DNA of 39,299 nucleotides from Methanobacteriota archaeon (GTDB taxonomy: Archaea > Thermoplasmatota > Poseidoniia > Poseidoniales > Poseidoniaceae). Positions 1 through 7,771 of this stretch are shown here, in pieces. The stretch covers positions 3,977-43,275 of the forward strand of contig PABV01000053.1 in assembly GCA_002699425.1 (NCBI GenBank). The letters are read 5' to 3'. The notes beneath the pieces are model-generated. The model worked only from the letters and a program-made list of their open reading frames with translations, had not been told where the DNA came from and did not search any database. Made by a program: the position numbers and the translations under genes. Position 1 is the stretch's first letter. Every line of letters begins with the position of its first letter.

Positions 1-705
1 TGTTAGCCAATCGGGTGGGCATAATCCGAGGTCCATGTATTGGCTTGGTTGGTGCAAGGCAGTAGTTACTTTTTCGACAGTATAGGTTTCATTTGAAAGA
101 CCAAGTAGGGCTGAAGCAATCCGTCTCACCTGATTCCAAACAAATGCTGTACCAACGATCTTGAAGCCGATGATTCGAGTTCCATCTAGCCAAGGTCTAC
201 ATTCGAGCACTTCTCGGTTGTATGTTTTTCCTTCCTCAACACGTGAGAAGTTACTCCAATTGTGTTCTCCTACGAATATTTGGCACCAATTTTTGAAGTC
301 GCTAACTTCGGGTTGTCTCCATTTTTCAACAGCTTCTAATCGATAGAGATACGTTCGGGTTGCATTTCTTCTTGGGAACCAGTTTTTCTCCACCTCCATA
401 GCATCGAAAAAAGCCATATCACCAGGAAGGCGATCCCTTACTGCTTTCATGAATCCTTTCTCTCCCATTGGGTCCCACTTTGAACGTTTCATATCGACGA
501 TACCGCCATTTTGCCTTACATTTACTCCAGCATCCGTTCTACTCGCCATCTGAATGGCTTTATTGTTATCAATAAATTTGCATTTGTGGAATATATCCAA
601 TAATTCCCCTTGAGCAGTTCTGAGGCCAGGCTGCATTTGGCTTCCGTGAAATCCTTCTCCGATGTGTCCAAAACGAAAAAATATACGCGCCGTAGCGCTT
701 TCCAT
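1..705 (-). CDS. truA: tRNA pseudouridine synthase TruA (C-terminus cut by window edge)
   Basis: Isomerises uridine to pseudouridine at positions 38-40 in the tRNA anticodon arm. The frame is open from an ATG at 705 to the window edge, giving 235 residues with no stop, so the C-terminus lies outside. Seen: an N-terminal strand followed by FHGSQMQPGLRTAQGEL (residues 19-35), the TruA N-terminal signature. SRTDAGV follows with the catalytic aspartate at about residue 58. A late WNQVRR motif corresponds to the family's VRNMV-type motif near the active site. It starts 5 bases after the stop of the TPR gene, so it is probably the last known member of that minus-strand transcript. The family is universal, so it says little about lineage. 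Identification is firm; only the end is missing. Confidence 0.9.
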   Translation of the reverse strand, partial: MESATARIFFRFGHIGEGFHGSQMQPGLRTAQGELLDIFHKCKFIDNNKAIQMASRTDAGVNVRQNGGIVDMKRSKWDPMGEKGFMKAVRDRLPGDMAFFDAMEVEKNWFPRRNATRTYLYRLEAVEKWRQPEVSDFKNWCQIFVGEHNWSNFSRVEEGKTYNREVLECRPWLDGTRIIGFKIVGTAFVWNQVRRIASALLGLSNETYTVEKVTTALHQPSQYMDLGLCPPDWLT

Positions 706-710
706 ACGAA

Positions 711-1226
711 TCACTCACTTGTGAGCATTTCAACAGCATCTTCAGCATTATACCCTAAGCCGCCGACTGCCCATACCAAGGCCTGACGAATCCAAGGCTT
801 AACCATAGCATTGTCACGTCCTTGACCAACGCGGTCGATGGCTTCTACAATCAGACGACTCGCGTCAAAGAGTGTGTCTTCAACTGGAATTTCTTCTAAT
901 TCAGCCATTTTCTCAAGGCGTTGATATTCTTTGATGGCCATAGGAATACGTCCACAATCCAGACAAAAATTTGCGAAAGAAGCAACATACTCTAAATTTT
1001 CTTCATCAAGTTGCATGGCTTTCTTGTAAACTTGCATGATCTTCCCCGCAGGTACATCATCTTCCATATCCATCGAGAGTCGCATAAAGGCTGCTTCTGC
1101 CCACCCGTAGTGAGTCGCAGCATTTTCTGGCATTTCTTCTCTTAATTCTTCGAATAGTCGCATTGCGTTGGTAAAGTCTCCACGTGCGAGGGCCATCCCC
1201 GCTTCCTGCATTTTGTCATCTGACAT
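711..1226 (-). CDS. TPR-repeat protein
   Basis: A 171-residue soluble protein made of helical pairs. Residues 4-60 read like tetratricopeptide repeats: small residues at helix-packing positions (GMALARGDFTNAMRLFEEL, then ATHYGWAEAAFMRL), followed by a second pair around residues 67-105 (YKKAMQLDEENLEYVASFAN and GRIPMAIKEYQRLEKM). No signal peptide or membrane segment is visible, so a cytoplasmic scaffold role is likely. The partner is unknown. It lies between the PH-like membrane protein and truA on the same strand, 40 bases from the first and 5 from the second. The name rests on repeat pattern only; no enzymatic motif was seen. Confidence 0.6.
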   Translation of the reverse strand: MSDDKMQEAGMALARGDFTNAMRLFEELREEMPENAATHYGWAEAAFMRLSMDMEDDVPAGKIMQVYKKAMQLDEENLEYVASFANFCLDCGRIPMAIKEYQRLEKMAELEEIPVEDTLFDASRLIVEAIDRVGQGRDNAMVKPWIRQALVWAVGGLGYNAEDAVEMLTSE

Positions 1227-1266
1227 GCTCGGTGGGCATGGTTTAGGTTCTTGAATGCTATGTGAC

Positions 1267-2265
1267 TTAACTCATTGCGCTTTCGAGCTTCTCTTGTAAA
1301 TCTTTCAAGGCTCCAGATTGACTGTGCTTTTGATGCATTTCATTGAGCAGGGTTTCAGTCGCTCTCCAGTTACGAACTTGATAAAAGCATATTTTTGGAT
1401 CAGGACGTTCGATTTTTCTTGTTCTCTGGTAAGTCACAAATGCGAAAACTTTCCCAAAGATTCCCTTCTTTTTGTCACTCGCTCCTCCAGCAGAAACGCT
1501 CATGCCTTCTTCAACCATCTCCATTTGATTGCCAGTATCCGTAATAATGGTCATATATCCTAAGAAGGTGCCTAAAAGAGTTCTTTGGATGCGTACTTCA
1601 TTGATATTTTCATACAAAATTCTTCTACCATCGCCTGGGATGAAAAGATGTTGGGTGTAAATTACACGATGATTTGTAATTGCATAAAGGAAGCTTCTTT
1701 GATAGAATACTGTAAATGCGCTCATTATTATTCCAAACACGATACCAAAGGTAGTTGCATTATAATCGATGTTGAATGGCATAACTCCTTGACCATCTTC
1801 GGTGAAAGCTGCGAGTATTTCGTCGATGCCCAGTAATATGGGAGAAATGGTCACGAATAAGAGATAAGTTGTCACCCATCCCCCGCTACCTGGTGTATTT
1901 AGCATGCGGTTGAGCCAAGTTAAGGCAAGCATGAGGGCTACTACGCCCGTAATCTGTCCAATTTGTCCTCCCATAATAAACCCGAGAATCTTTAGAAAAA
2001 TACTCACGTTTTCCCCATCTACCATTGAGTGTAATTGGCCCACAAGGATGTGAATTCCGATAATCAATAATGCCAAGATGTGTAGCTCGATGAACGCAAA
2101 AAACGATGGTTTTTGCGTCATGAGTACTTCTTCATCATTAGTAAGTCTAAAACGATTTACAAGAAACTCACGATTGTTTTCTTTTGGTTCTTCTTTTTCC
2201 GGTTCCGGTTCATTCGTAGGAGGCGTTTCTTCCTCGACTGGCTCGGGGTTTTCTTCTTCGCTCAT
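1267..2265 (-). CDS. Four-helix membrane protein with a bacterial-PH-like domain
   Basis: A 332-residue protein. It begins with a very acidic, proline-rich, probably disordered tail (residues 1-34). Hydrophobic segments follow near residues 54-78, 88-116, 124-150 and 170-192. After them comes a stretch typical of bPH2/YdbS-type PH domains: an aromatic-rich entry, TNHRVIYT, then RRILYENINEVRIQRTLLG and a glycine-rich strand (about residues 195-250). The remainder is basic and ends in a helix. Proteins of this build sit in the membrane with the PH domain in the cytoplasm, but their ligands are mostly unknown. A clear SD (AGGTG) sits 6-7 bases before the ATG. It follows the lipocalin-like gene after a 53-base gap, so it may belong to the ABC operon. 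Function is not assigned. Confidence 0.55.
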   Translation of the reverse strand: MSEEENPEPVEEETPPTNEPEPEKEEPKENNREFLVNRFRLTNDEEVLMTQKPSFFAFIELHILALLIIGIHILVGQLHSMVDGENVSIFLKILGFIMGGQIGQITGVVALMLALTWLNRMLNTPGSGGWVTTYLLFVTISPILLGIDEILAAFTEDGQGVMPFNIDYNATTFGIVFGIIMSAFTVFYQRSFLYAITNHRVIYTQHLFIPGDGRRILYENINEVRIQRTLLGTFLGYMTIITDTGNQMEMVEEGMSVSAGGASDKKKGIFGKVFAFVTYQRTRKIERPDPKICFYQVRNWRATETLLNEMHQKHSQSGALKDLQEKLESAMS

Positions 2266-2318
2266 AGGGGCACCTGCTTACGCTACTAGACAAAGGGGTC
2301 AAGAACCTTGTGTAGGTT

Positions 2319-3437
2319 TTAATGTAAAATGCCCCATGAATGTTCTGCATTTCCATGGATGGTATTCCAATTATTCAATGTACGAACTCCAAATTCATTT
2401 TCAATGAGTATTGATTTTATTTCGAGTGGATATTCATTGTAAGTCAAATGGCTCCACGCACCACCTCTTGTTGGTTGATTAAAATCCCAATTCGCTCTGC
2501 TAACTGCACACACGTGTGCCTTGATTGAGGTTCTACCGTTCTCGAGTTCTACAAAAAATTCAGGTAGATCATCGGTTTTTTGTCGATGCTCAATATTTAG
2601 GCTTGTAAATACCTCTGTGCGCTTATATTCAGCGTCATGAAACAATCCACCTTTTGAAAGCGGCCAATGTGGCAAATCTCTCTTTTTCCATGCCAATGAA
2701 TTCTTAGCTGAGATTGTAGGTGACAGATGAGGGATAAACCAATCAAGATATGACCCATCATCAAAATGTAGCATGCCCCAAAACCAAGGAGGTGAAGGTG
2801 CTTGAACACAAACTTTCTGAAAATATGCTGTCCCTTGGACATGTTCATCACCGATTTTTCCTTTACAGAGGGCGCCATGAAGTCGTAGTATCTCATATCC
2901 CATCTTTTTTGTATATGACGCACTCGCAAATCGTGCAGTGCTCATTGGTTTATTCCAGGGTGTCATTTTCAAATCAAAACAATCATGTTCAGTTTCTAAT
3001 CGTAACCAAAACTCACTTTCATCACCGTTCAAACCCATTGATAACTCATTCTCAGTAACGGCAACTACTGCTCCACCTTTCTTATGTGGCCAATGGGAGT
3101 GTTCTCCACCAAGAACAATAATTCTTGTTGATGTTAATACCAATGGCTCGAGCATTTTTTCTCCGTCAAACCACCACGCTGCAACCATGCCTTCCATTGC
3201 AATCCCGCCTTCTGCGTCAAAACCTGGTCTTCCGCTTGGCTTCCATTCGACACCATTTACTTCGACTAAGGGGTTGTCTTTAGTTGACCACAACACCATT
3301 AATTGTTTTCCATGAGGGGTATGTTCGTCACCTTCTAACATCACAAGCCACCACCACCAGTCCCAGGTCAGATGATGGAGTGGTGGGCGATTTTGCAAGG
3401 TCCATAATCGGTCTAAATCACCAAGAAAACGGTCCAT
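2319..3437 (-). CDS. CrtC/AttH-like lipocalin-fold protein (tentative)
   Basis: A 372-residue tryptophan- and glycine-rich beta protein without a signal peptide. The segment around residues 200-235 (GTAYFQKV, then PPWFWGMLHFDDGSYLDWF) resembles the GxGYxE...PW.W motif region of carotenoid 1,2-hydratase, AttH and tocopherol-cyclase-like lipocalin-fold proteins. The likeness is to a fold class, not to one enzyme, so substrate is open; a lipid or isoprenoid is the usual guess. An in-frame ATG lies 42 bases upstream, but I chose the one at 3437 because GGAGGT stands just before it and because it begins 1 base after the stop of the ABC permease. That tight coupling suggests it works with the transporter pair, perhaps on what is exported. 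Gene certain, family moderate, function unknown. Confidence 0.5.
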   Translation of the reverse strand: MDRFLGDLDRLWTLQNRPPLHHLTWDWWWWLVMLEGDEHTPHGKQLMVLWSTKDNPLVEVNGVEWKPSGRPGFDAEGGIAMEGMVAAWWFDGEKMLEPLVLTSTRIIVLGGEHSHWPHKKGGAVVAVTENELSMGLNGDESEFWLRLETEHDCFDLKMTPWNKPMSTARFASASYTKKMGYEILRLHGALCKGKIGDEHVQGTAYFQKVCVQAPSPPWFWGMLHFDDGSYLDWFIPHLSPTISAKNSLAWKKRDLPHWPLSKGGLFHDAEYKRTEVFTSLNIEHRQKTDDLPEFFVELENGRTSIKAHVCAVSRANWDFNQPTRGGAWSHLTYNEYPLEIKSILIENEFGVRTLNNWNTIHGNAEHSWGILH

Positions 3438-3438
3438 T

Positions 3439-4800
3439 TCATACCTCCATTTCCTTGCTCTTGAAAATTGCTTGACCAATGACCCAAGCCAAGAATGCTT
3501 GAATGAGCAACACTGAGGATGCGATTATTGCTGCGAGCCAGTTGCCTACACCTAAACCATGTGTTGAAGCAAAGAACTCGAGTGGCTCAGTCCCAGGTAG
3601 CTCTTCGGAATCGCAAATATCGTACGCTTCGTTAAATTGGTAATAACAACCAGAATTTTCACTTGGATTCCCACCGTGCCAATTTCCCATTTCAATGAGA
3701 ATCGGTAAATCTTGCCAATTAAGTGCTGCTCCAATGTCGACGATCATTAGTCCCCAGCCAATCACAGAGAACCATTGGATATACGTGTCTCCGCCGGCAA
3801 GGACAGAAACGAACGCCATGCCCAGTTCCCATGCAGCCAAGATAATCGCAAGGACCATGCCCTGCTTCCAAAGAATGCCAAATACACAAAAGATCATTCC
3901 ATAAACCATACTTACAAGCATGGCGGCAAAACAAATCGAGACCCAAACGCCAAGGTCAGAGAATCGAAATAATCCCTCTCCAGGACCTAGAAATCCCGTG
4001 ATAAGAGCCATTAAGGCACAAAGAGCGATGATAAAAGGCCATACAATCCCAAGATATCCTAACATGCGATACAGTAGGACTTCGCCGCGAGAGATGGGTT
4101 TTGCAAGCATAAAATGCATTGTCCCTTCGTTCATTTCATTGCGAATCAAGCCCGATGCAAGAAATAGGGGCAAAAAAATTCCAAGTAGGTAAACAATACC
4201 CATTTTTCCAACGCTGAGGATATATGCACGATGAATGGCTTCCTTTCCGAATTTATCTTCATTAGGATCCTCGTCAACATTACCATCTGTACTTATGATA
4301 TAAACTTGGGAAAAATTGCTGTAATAAACCGCAATATCACATGGAATGAGATTTCCATTGTTATCTTTTTGAGAGTCAGTGACGAGTTGCCCATCTCTTA
4401 CACAATCGCCATCATCATCATAGCCAATTGATTGAAATGAGTCCTTTGTGATGTTATCCCAATCAAAATCATCTTCGTTGATATATTTGGAGGGAGGGTC
4501 AGGAGTTACACCTGATGGGTATGACAATTCGTTAAACGGGTCGGTACCAAGCAAGATTTCTTGACCAGTTGGATATCCATCTCCATCATAGTCGTATGAA
4601 TCTCCATCGTTGTCATTCATCCGTAACTCTGTTGTCATAAAATCGAGGTAAAACAAATTCAGTAACATCATCGCTCCGACACTAACACTCAGTACAACCC
4701 ATGTTGAGAGGCGAGTTCTGTATTGACGTAAGGTAAACTCTGCAATGGCCGTAGCCTTACGGTCGAGTTTCGCCCAAGACCTTTCAGATTCTTCACTCAT
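3439..4800 (-). CDS. ABC-2 type transporter permease with an acidic, Ca-binding-type external loop
   Basis: A 453-residue membrane subunit of an ABC-2 family transporter. TM1 spans about residues 33-54. It is followed by an outside loop of roughly 140 residues carrying DxDxDG-type motifs (residues 63-75 NDGDSYDYDGDGY, then a GTDPFNE turn at 85-91, and DDDGDCVRDG near 128-137), as in thrombospondin type 3 or dockerin-like calcium loops. TM2 lies near 199-217, followed by the typical inside segment RNEMNEGTMHFMLAKPISRGE of ABC-2 permeases. Three or four more helices follow, and a last helix at about 423-445. It starts inside the stop of its ATPase (ATGA, 4797-4800) with GGAGG before it. The cargo cannot be read from sequence. 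The Ca-motif loop is unusual for this family. Confidence 0.8.
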   Translation of the reverse strand: MSEESERSWAKLDRKATAIAEFTLRQYRTRLSTWVVLSVSVGAMMLLNLFYLDFMTTELRMNDNDGDSYDYDGDGYPTGQEILLGTDPFNELSYPSGVTPDPPSKYINEDDFDWDNITKDSFQSIGYDDDGDCVRDGQLVTDSQKDNNGNLIPCDIAVYYSNFSQVYIISTDGNVDEDPNEDKFGKEAIHRAYILSVGKMGIVYLLGIFLPLFLASGLIRNEMNEGTMHFMLAKPISRGEVLLYRMLGYLGIVWPFIIALCALMALITGFLGPGEGLFRFSDLGVWVSICFAAMLVSMVYGMIFCVFGILWKQGMVLAIILAAWELGMAFVSVLAGGDTYIQWFSVIGWGLMIVDIGAALNWQDLPILIEMGNWHGGNPSENSGCYYQFNEAYDICDSEELPGTEPLEFFASTHGLGVGNWLAAIIASSVLLIQAFLAWVIGQAIFKSKEMEV

Positions 4801-5786
4801 GGTAAGCCTCCGGTAAGATACTCGAGAATACTCTGAAGATTATCATCAGGGTTGTCAATTTCCCATACGTGATGGTTATTTTTTACGATAATACTTGGTA
4901 AGAGGTTGTGTACTACGCCAAAATGTTTCGTTTCCACAACCAATTCATCTTTTGCAGGAATAGAAACGCTCGTCACCTCATCGATATCAATCAAATCCTT
5001 CGCCAATCGTTTTGGTTGCTCACAACGAATGGCTATTTTGTGAGGATGTTGATCGAGCAAATCTCTGATTGCATGGAGATTACCAATCGCAAGAAGTCGT
5101 CCTTTGTGTAGGATCACAATTTGCTCCGTAATACGCTCAATTTCAGATAGAATATGAGACGATACCAAAACGGTTCGACCCAATCGACCCAATTCTCTAA
5201 TTACATTCATGATCGACGTTCTTGCCAAGGGGTCGCAACCCTGTAATGGTTCATCGAGTACGATTAAATCAGGGTCGTTCACCAATGCATGAGCAATCTT
5301 TACCCTCTGGCGCATTCCTTTAGAAAATCTCCCAATTTGTTTATTCATCACGTCGGCAAGTTCAACAAAAGTCAGAACCCTTTCGGCTTCAAGTCTTGCC
5401 TCTTCTCTCGTCATTCCGTTTAATCTCGCAAACGTGGTAACAAAATCGATAGCAGTCATCCAATCATGCATTTTTTCATGCTCTGGTACGAAACCAGTTC
5501 TAGCGTATGGAGATTGATTTTTCCAAGGATCTTCTCCAAACAAACGGATTTGACCACCTGATGGTCTTATTTTCCCCATGATGATTTTGAACAGTGTTGA
5601 TTTTCCAGCACCATTCATGCCCAAAATTCCTGTAACTCCGCCTGATATGGCCAGTGATATGTCCGTTAATGCACTGATTTGTCCGTACTGTTTACTTACA
5701 TTTTTGAATACAACAACAGGAACGTTGTTATTTTGTGTGGATGCTGCATCTTCGGATCTCCCGGTTTGTGTAAAATCGGGCATCAT
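4797..5786 (-). CDS. ABC transporter ATP-binding protein (ABC-2 module 2)
   Basis: The cytoplasmic ATPase that powers the adjacent permease; 329 residues. Seen: Walker A GMNGAGKST, Q-loop region with TGFVPEHEKM, signature FSKGMRQR (in place of LSGGQ, common in ABC-2 exporters), Walker B LIVLDEP and the switch histidine in SSHIL. The D-loop reads GCD rather than the usual GLD. The C-terminal 90 residues form the small regulatory extension typical of CcmA/DrrA-like subunits. An ATG 150 bases upstream would give an N-terminus that merely reads through the previous gene. I place the start at 5786, where ATGA overlaps the upstream stop and AGAGGTG precedes it. Confidence 0.88.
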   Translation of the reverse strand: MMPDFTQTGRSEDAASTQNNNVPVVVFKNVSKQYGQISALTDISLAISGGVTGILGMNGAGKSTLFKIIMGKIRPSGGQIRLFGEDPWKNQSPYARTGFVPEHEKMHDWMTAIDFVTTFARLNGMTREEARLEAERVLTFVELADVMNKQIGRFSKGMRQRVKIAHALVNDPDLIVLDEPLQGCDPLARTSIMNVIRELGRLGRTVLVSSHILSEIERITEQIVILHKGRLLAIGNLHAIRDLLDQHPHKIAIRCEQPKRLAKDLIDIDEVTSVSIPAKDELVVETKHFGVVHNLLPSIIVKNNHHVWEIDNPDDNLQSILEYLTGGLP

Positions 5787-6796
5787 TCTCTCGTCACCTC
5801 TAAGGTAGATACACGTGCAGTGAGAATGTACAACGCTCCAATGTTGATGCAAACAATAGATGCTAAACTCCAAGTCCAAGGATGTTGGTAAGTGCTTTCG
5901 ATTGACATCAATGATTGGGCGATGTGAGCAATGCAATCAAATGGTGATATGACATACAAAATAGTCTTATCAAACAGCGCTTCTATGATTGCAGCTAATG
6001 TTTTTGTGCCCATAATTACAGCCAGAAGCCCAATGCCAGGAAAGAATCTACCTTTGCTTAGGCTTGAGAGGGCTAAGCCAATTGAGGTGTATGTAATGGC
6101 TAGTAACAGCCCACTGAAGGCTGCAAGTAAAAACATAGGAAATGTATCGAGAATCCAAGACCAGCCTCGCCCCATTACTAATACTTCAGCAAAATAATAC
6201 ACTGCAAGAGTGCCATCAATCACGAAAAAAAGGATGATGGCAATCGATAAGAATTTCATACTAGTGTAGTCAACTCGAGATATTGGTCGAGAGAAATAAA
6301 GGGCAGAAGTCCCATTTGAACGATCCTCGCTGATCATCCCTCCAACCAATATGGCGGCAATAATTGGGTAAAATATGATATTTCTTGGAAAGAACCCAAG
6401 GACATGGCCATACATGTTTTCTCTGTTTATTCCCCACATTGATGCTAATGTAGAGTCACCCACAACACCAGAAAGTAACACCATCGCTGCTGAACTAAGA
6501 CTACCCAAAAAGATGAGCAGAAGGACGATTCTTGTAACAACACCCCAAGGGCGATGGCCTTTGAATACAATTCCTAGCAGATGATGTCTTAAAATGGCCC
6601 AATTTCTCATCCATCTTGGGTTGAGTGTGCCATTCCACGGTTTGTATTCCTGTTCAAAAATCTGGCCAGCATCAACGCTTGCCTGTGTAACTTTTGCATG
6701 CACGTCTTCGTCACCTGTTTGTGAACCCCATGCACTATCCATTCGGGTTTGACCTGTGACAGGGGATTCTGGATGTAGCATGGTGTTTTCACTCAT
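5783..6796 (-). CDS. ABC-2 type transporter permease (module 1)
   Basis: A 337-residue membrane protein with a polar N-terminal tail of about 75 residues and six hydrophobic segments (near residues 86-110, 132-152, 176-199, 212-236, 243-265 and 300-325). The motif GGMISEDRSNGTSALYFSRP after TM2 matches the inside loop of ABC-2 permeases, where RxEGTxxxLLxxP is usual. It lacks the acidic external insertion seen in the second permease of the operon. It overlaps its own ATPase upstream and the next ATPase downstream by four bases each, so translation is probably coupled. The pair may form a homodimer with its own ATPase or a heterodimer with module 2. Confidence 0.82.
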   Translation of the reverse strand: MSENTMLHPESPVTGQTRMDSAWGSQTGDEDVHAKVTQASVDAGQIFEQEYKPWNGTLNPRWMRNWAILRHHLLGIVFKGHRPWGVVTRIVLLLIFLGSLSSAAMVLLSGVVGDSTLASMWGINRENMYGHVLGFFPRNIIFYPIIAAILVGGMISEDRSNGTSALYFSRPISRVDYTSMKFLSIAIILFFVIDGTLAVYYFAEVLVMGRGWSWILDTFPMFLLAAFSGLLLAITYTSIGLALSSLSKGRFFPGIGLLAVIMGTKTLAAIIEALFDKTILYVISPFDCIAHIAQSLMSIESTYQHPWTWSLASIVCINIGALYILTARVSTLEVTRE

Positions 6797-7755
6797 GATA
6801 AATCACCCAAAAGCGCTTCACTACCTTTCACGTCATAGCCTAATCGTTCCATAATTACGAGGAATAAATCTTCTAGAGATGCTTCGTGGTCATGCATCTT
6901 TCGAATTTGAGTTTCACATTTTGCTGCTGTTGATAGGATTGTATGATATGTCGAATCATCTTGATAACGAACACGCATAACTCTTCCTTCACGTCGTACT
7001 TTCATCCCCTTGTCGAGCAATCCCTCTTCCATTTTTGTAGCATGACCCCAGACATGGATTTCAACTTCTTTATCTATCGCCTTGAGGTCTTCGATTTTTC
7101 CTTGAGCGGCAAGTTTACCCTTGTGAAGAAGAACAATGTTTTCACATACTCTTTCAACATCTTCCATGAGGTGTGAAGCCATTAATACTGATTTTTGTCC
7201 TTGCCTGACTGTGTTTTCTAATGTTTGAAGCATGAATTCTCTGGCTTTTGCATCCAATCCATTGGAAGGCTCATCTGCAATGATTAATTCGGGGTCGTGC
7301 ACAAGAGCGCAAGCTAATTTTGTCGCCTGTTTCATGCCTGTGGAAAATGTTTCAACAGTTCGGTACCTTTGTTCTCCCAAACCTACGTATTCAAGTGCTT
7401 GATGCGCCCTTGAAAGAGCAATATTTGGATTCATACCCAATAATTCTCCACTATACTGGACCTGGTAAATCGCATCCATCTTCGGATTGAGTGCGTCATA
7501 TTCTGGCATATATCCGATTTTTGAACGGATTTCCTCTCCTTCGGTGCGAATATCATAACCAAGAATGCTTCCTTCTCCAGAGGTTACTTGAATAAGTCCT
7601 AACATTGTTTTCAGAAAGGTCGATTTTCCAGCACCGTTGGGTCCCAAAAGTCCAGTTGCACCATGAGGGATGTTGAGGTTTAAATCATCCAATGCGACGT
7701 GTGGACCATAAGATTTGGTCAAGTTCCTCGTCTCGATGAGAAGTGACTCGACCAT
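6793..7755 (-). CDS. ABC transporter ATP-binding protein (ABC-2 module 1)
   Basis: ATPase subunit of 320 residues. Seen: Walker A GPNGAGKST, an ABC-2-type Q-loop region (IGYMPEYDAL), signature FSTGMKQ, Walker B LIIADEPSNGLD and the switch histidine in ASHLM. The C-terminal 100 residues are a CcmA-type extension. I chose the ATG at 7755 because GGGAG lies 6 bases before it and the core begins at once. The upstream ATG at 7788 would overlap the TGT gene and add an unusual tail. The gap to the TGT stop is 16 bases, so it may share that transcript. Differences between the two ATPases in this operon (signature and D-loop) are what one sees in heteromeric transporters. Confidence 0.88.
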   Translation of the reverse strand: MVESLLIETRNLTKSYGPHVALDDLNLNIPHGATGLLGPNGAGKSTFLKTMLGLIQVTSGEGSILGYDIRTEGEEIRSKIGYMPEYDALNPKMDAIYQVQYSGELLGMNPNIALSRAHQALEYVGLGEQRYRTVETFSTGMKQATKLACALVHDPELIIADEPSNGLDAKAREFMLQTLENTVRQGQKSVLMASHLMEDVERVCENIVLLHKGKLAAQGKIEDLKAIDKEVEIHVWGHATKMEEGLLDKGMKVRREGRVMRVRYQDDSTYHTILSTAAKCETQIRKMHDHEASLEDLFLVIMERLGYDVKGSEALLGDLS

Positions 7756-7771
7756 GATTCTCCCTAGTTGC

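Noticed and set aside
161-346. Plus-strand open frame of 61 codons
   Set aside because: It lies antisense to truA, which has clear family motifs in this stretch.
3439-4800. DxDxDG motifs as evidence of a separate secreted protein
   Set aside because: The frame is continuous from the first to the last membrane helix of the permease, with no stop or SD at the acidic part.
5787-5936. N-terminal extension of the second ABC ATPase
   Set aside because: It would read through the end of the upstream permease gene in another frame; the ATG at 5786 has an SD, the ATGA overlap and a normal family start.
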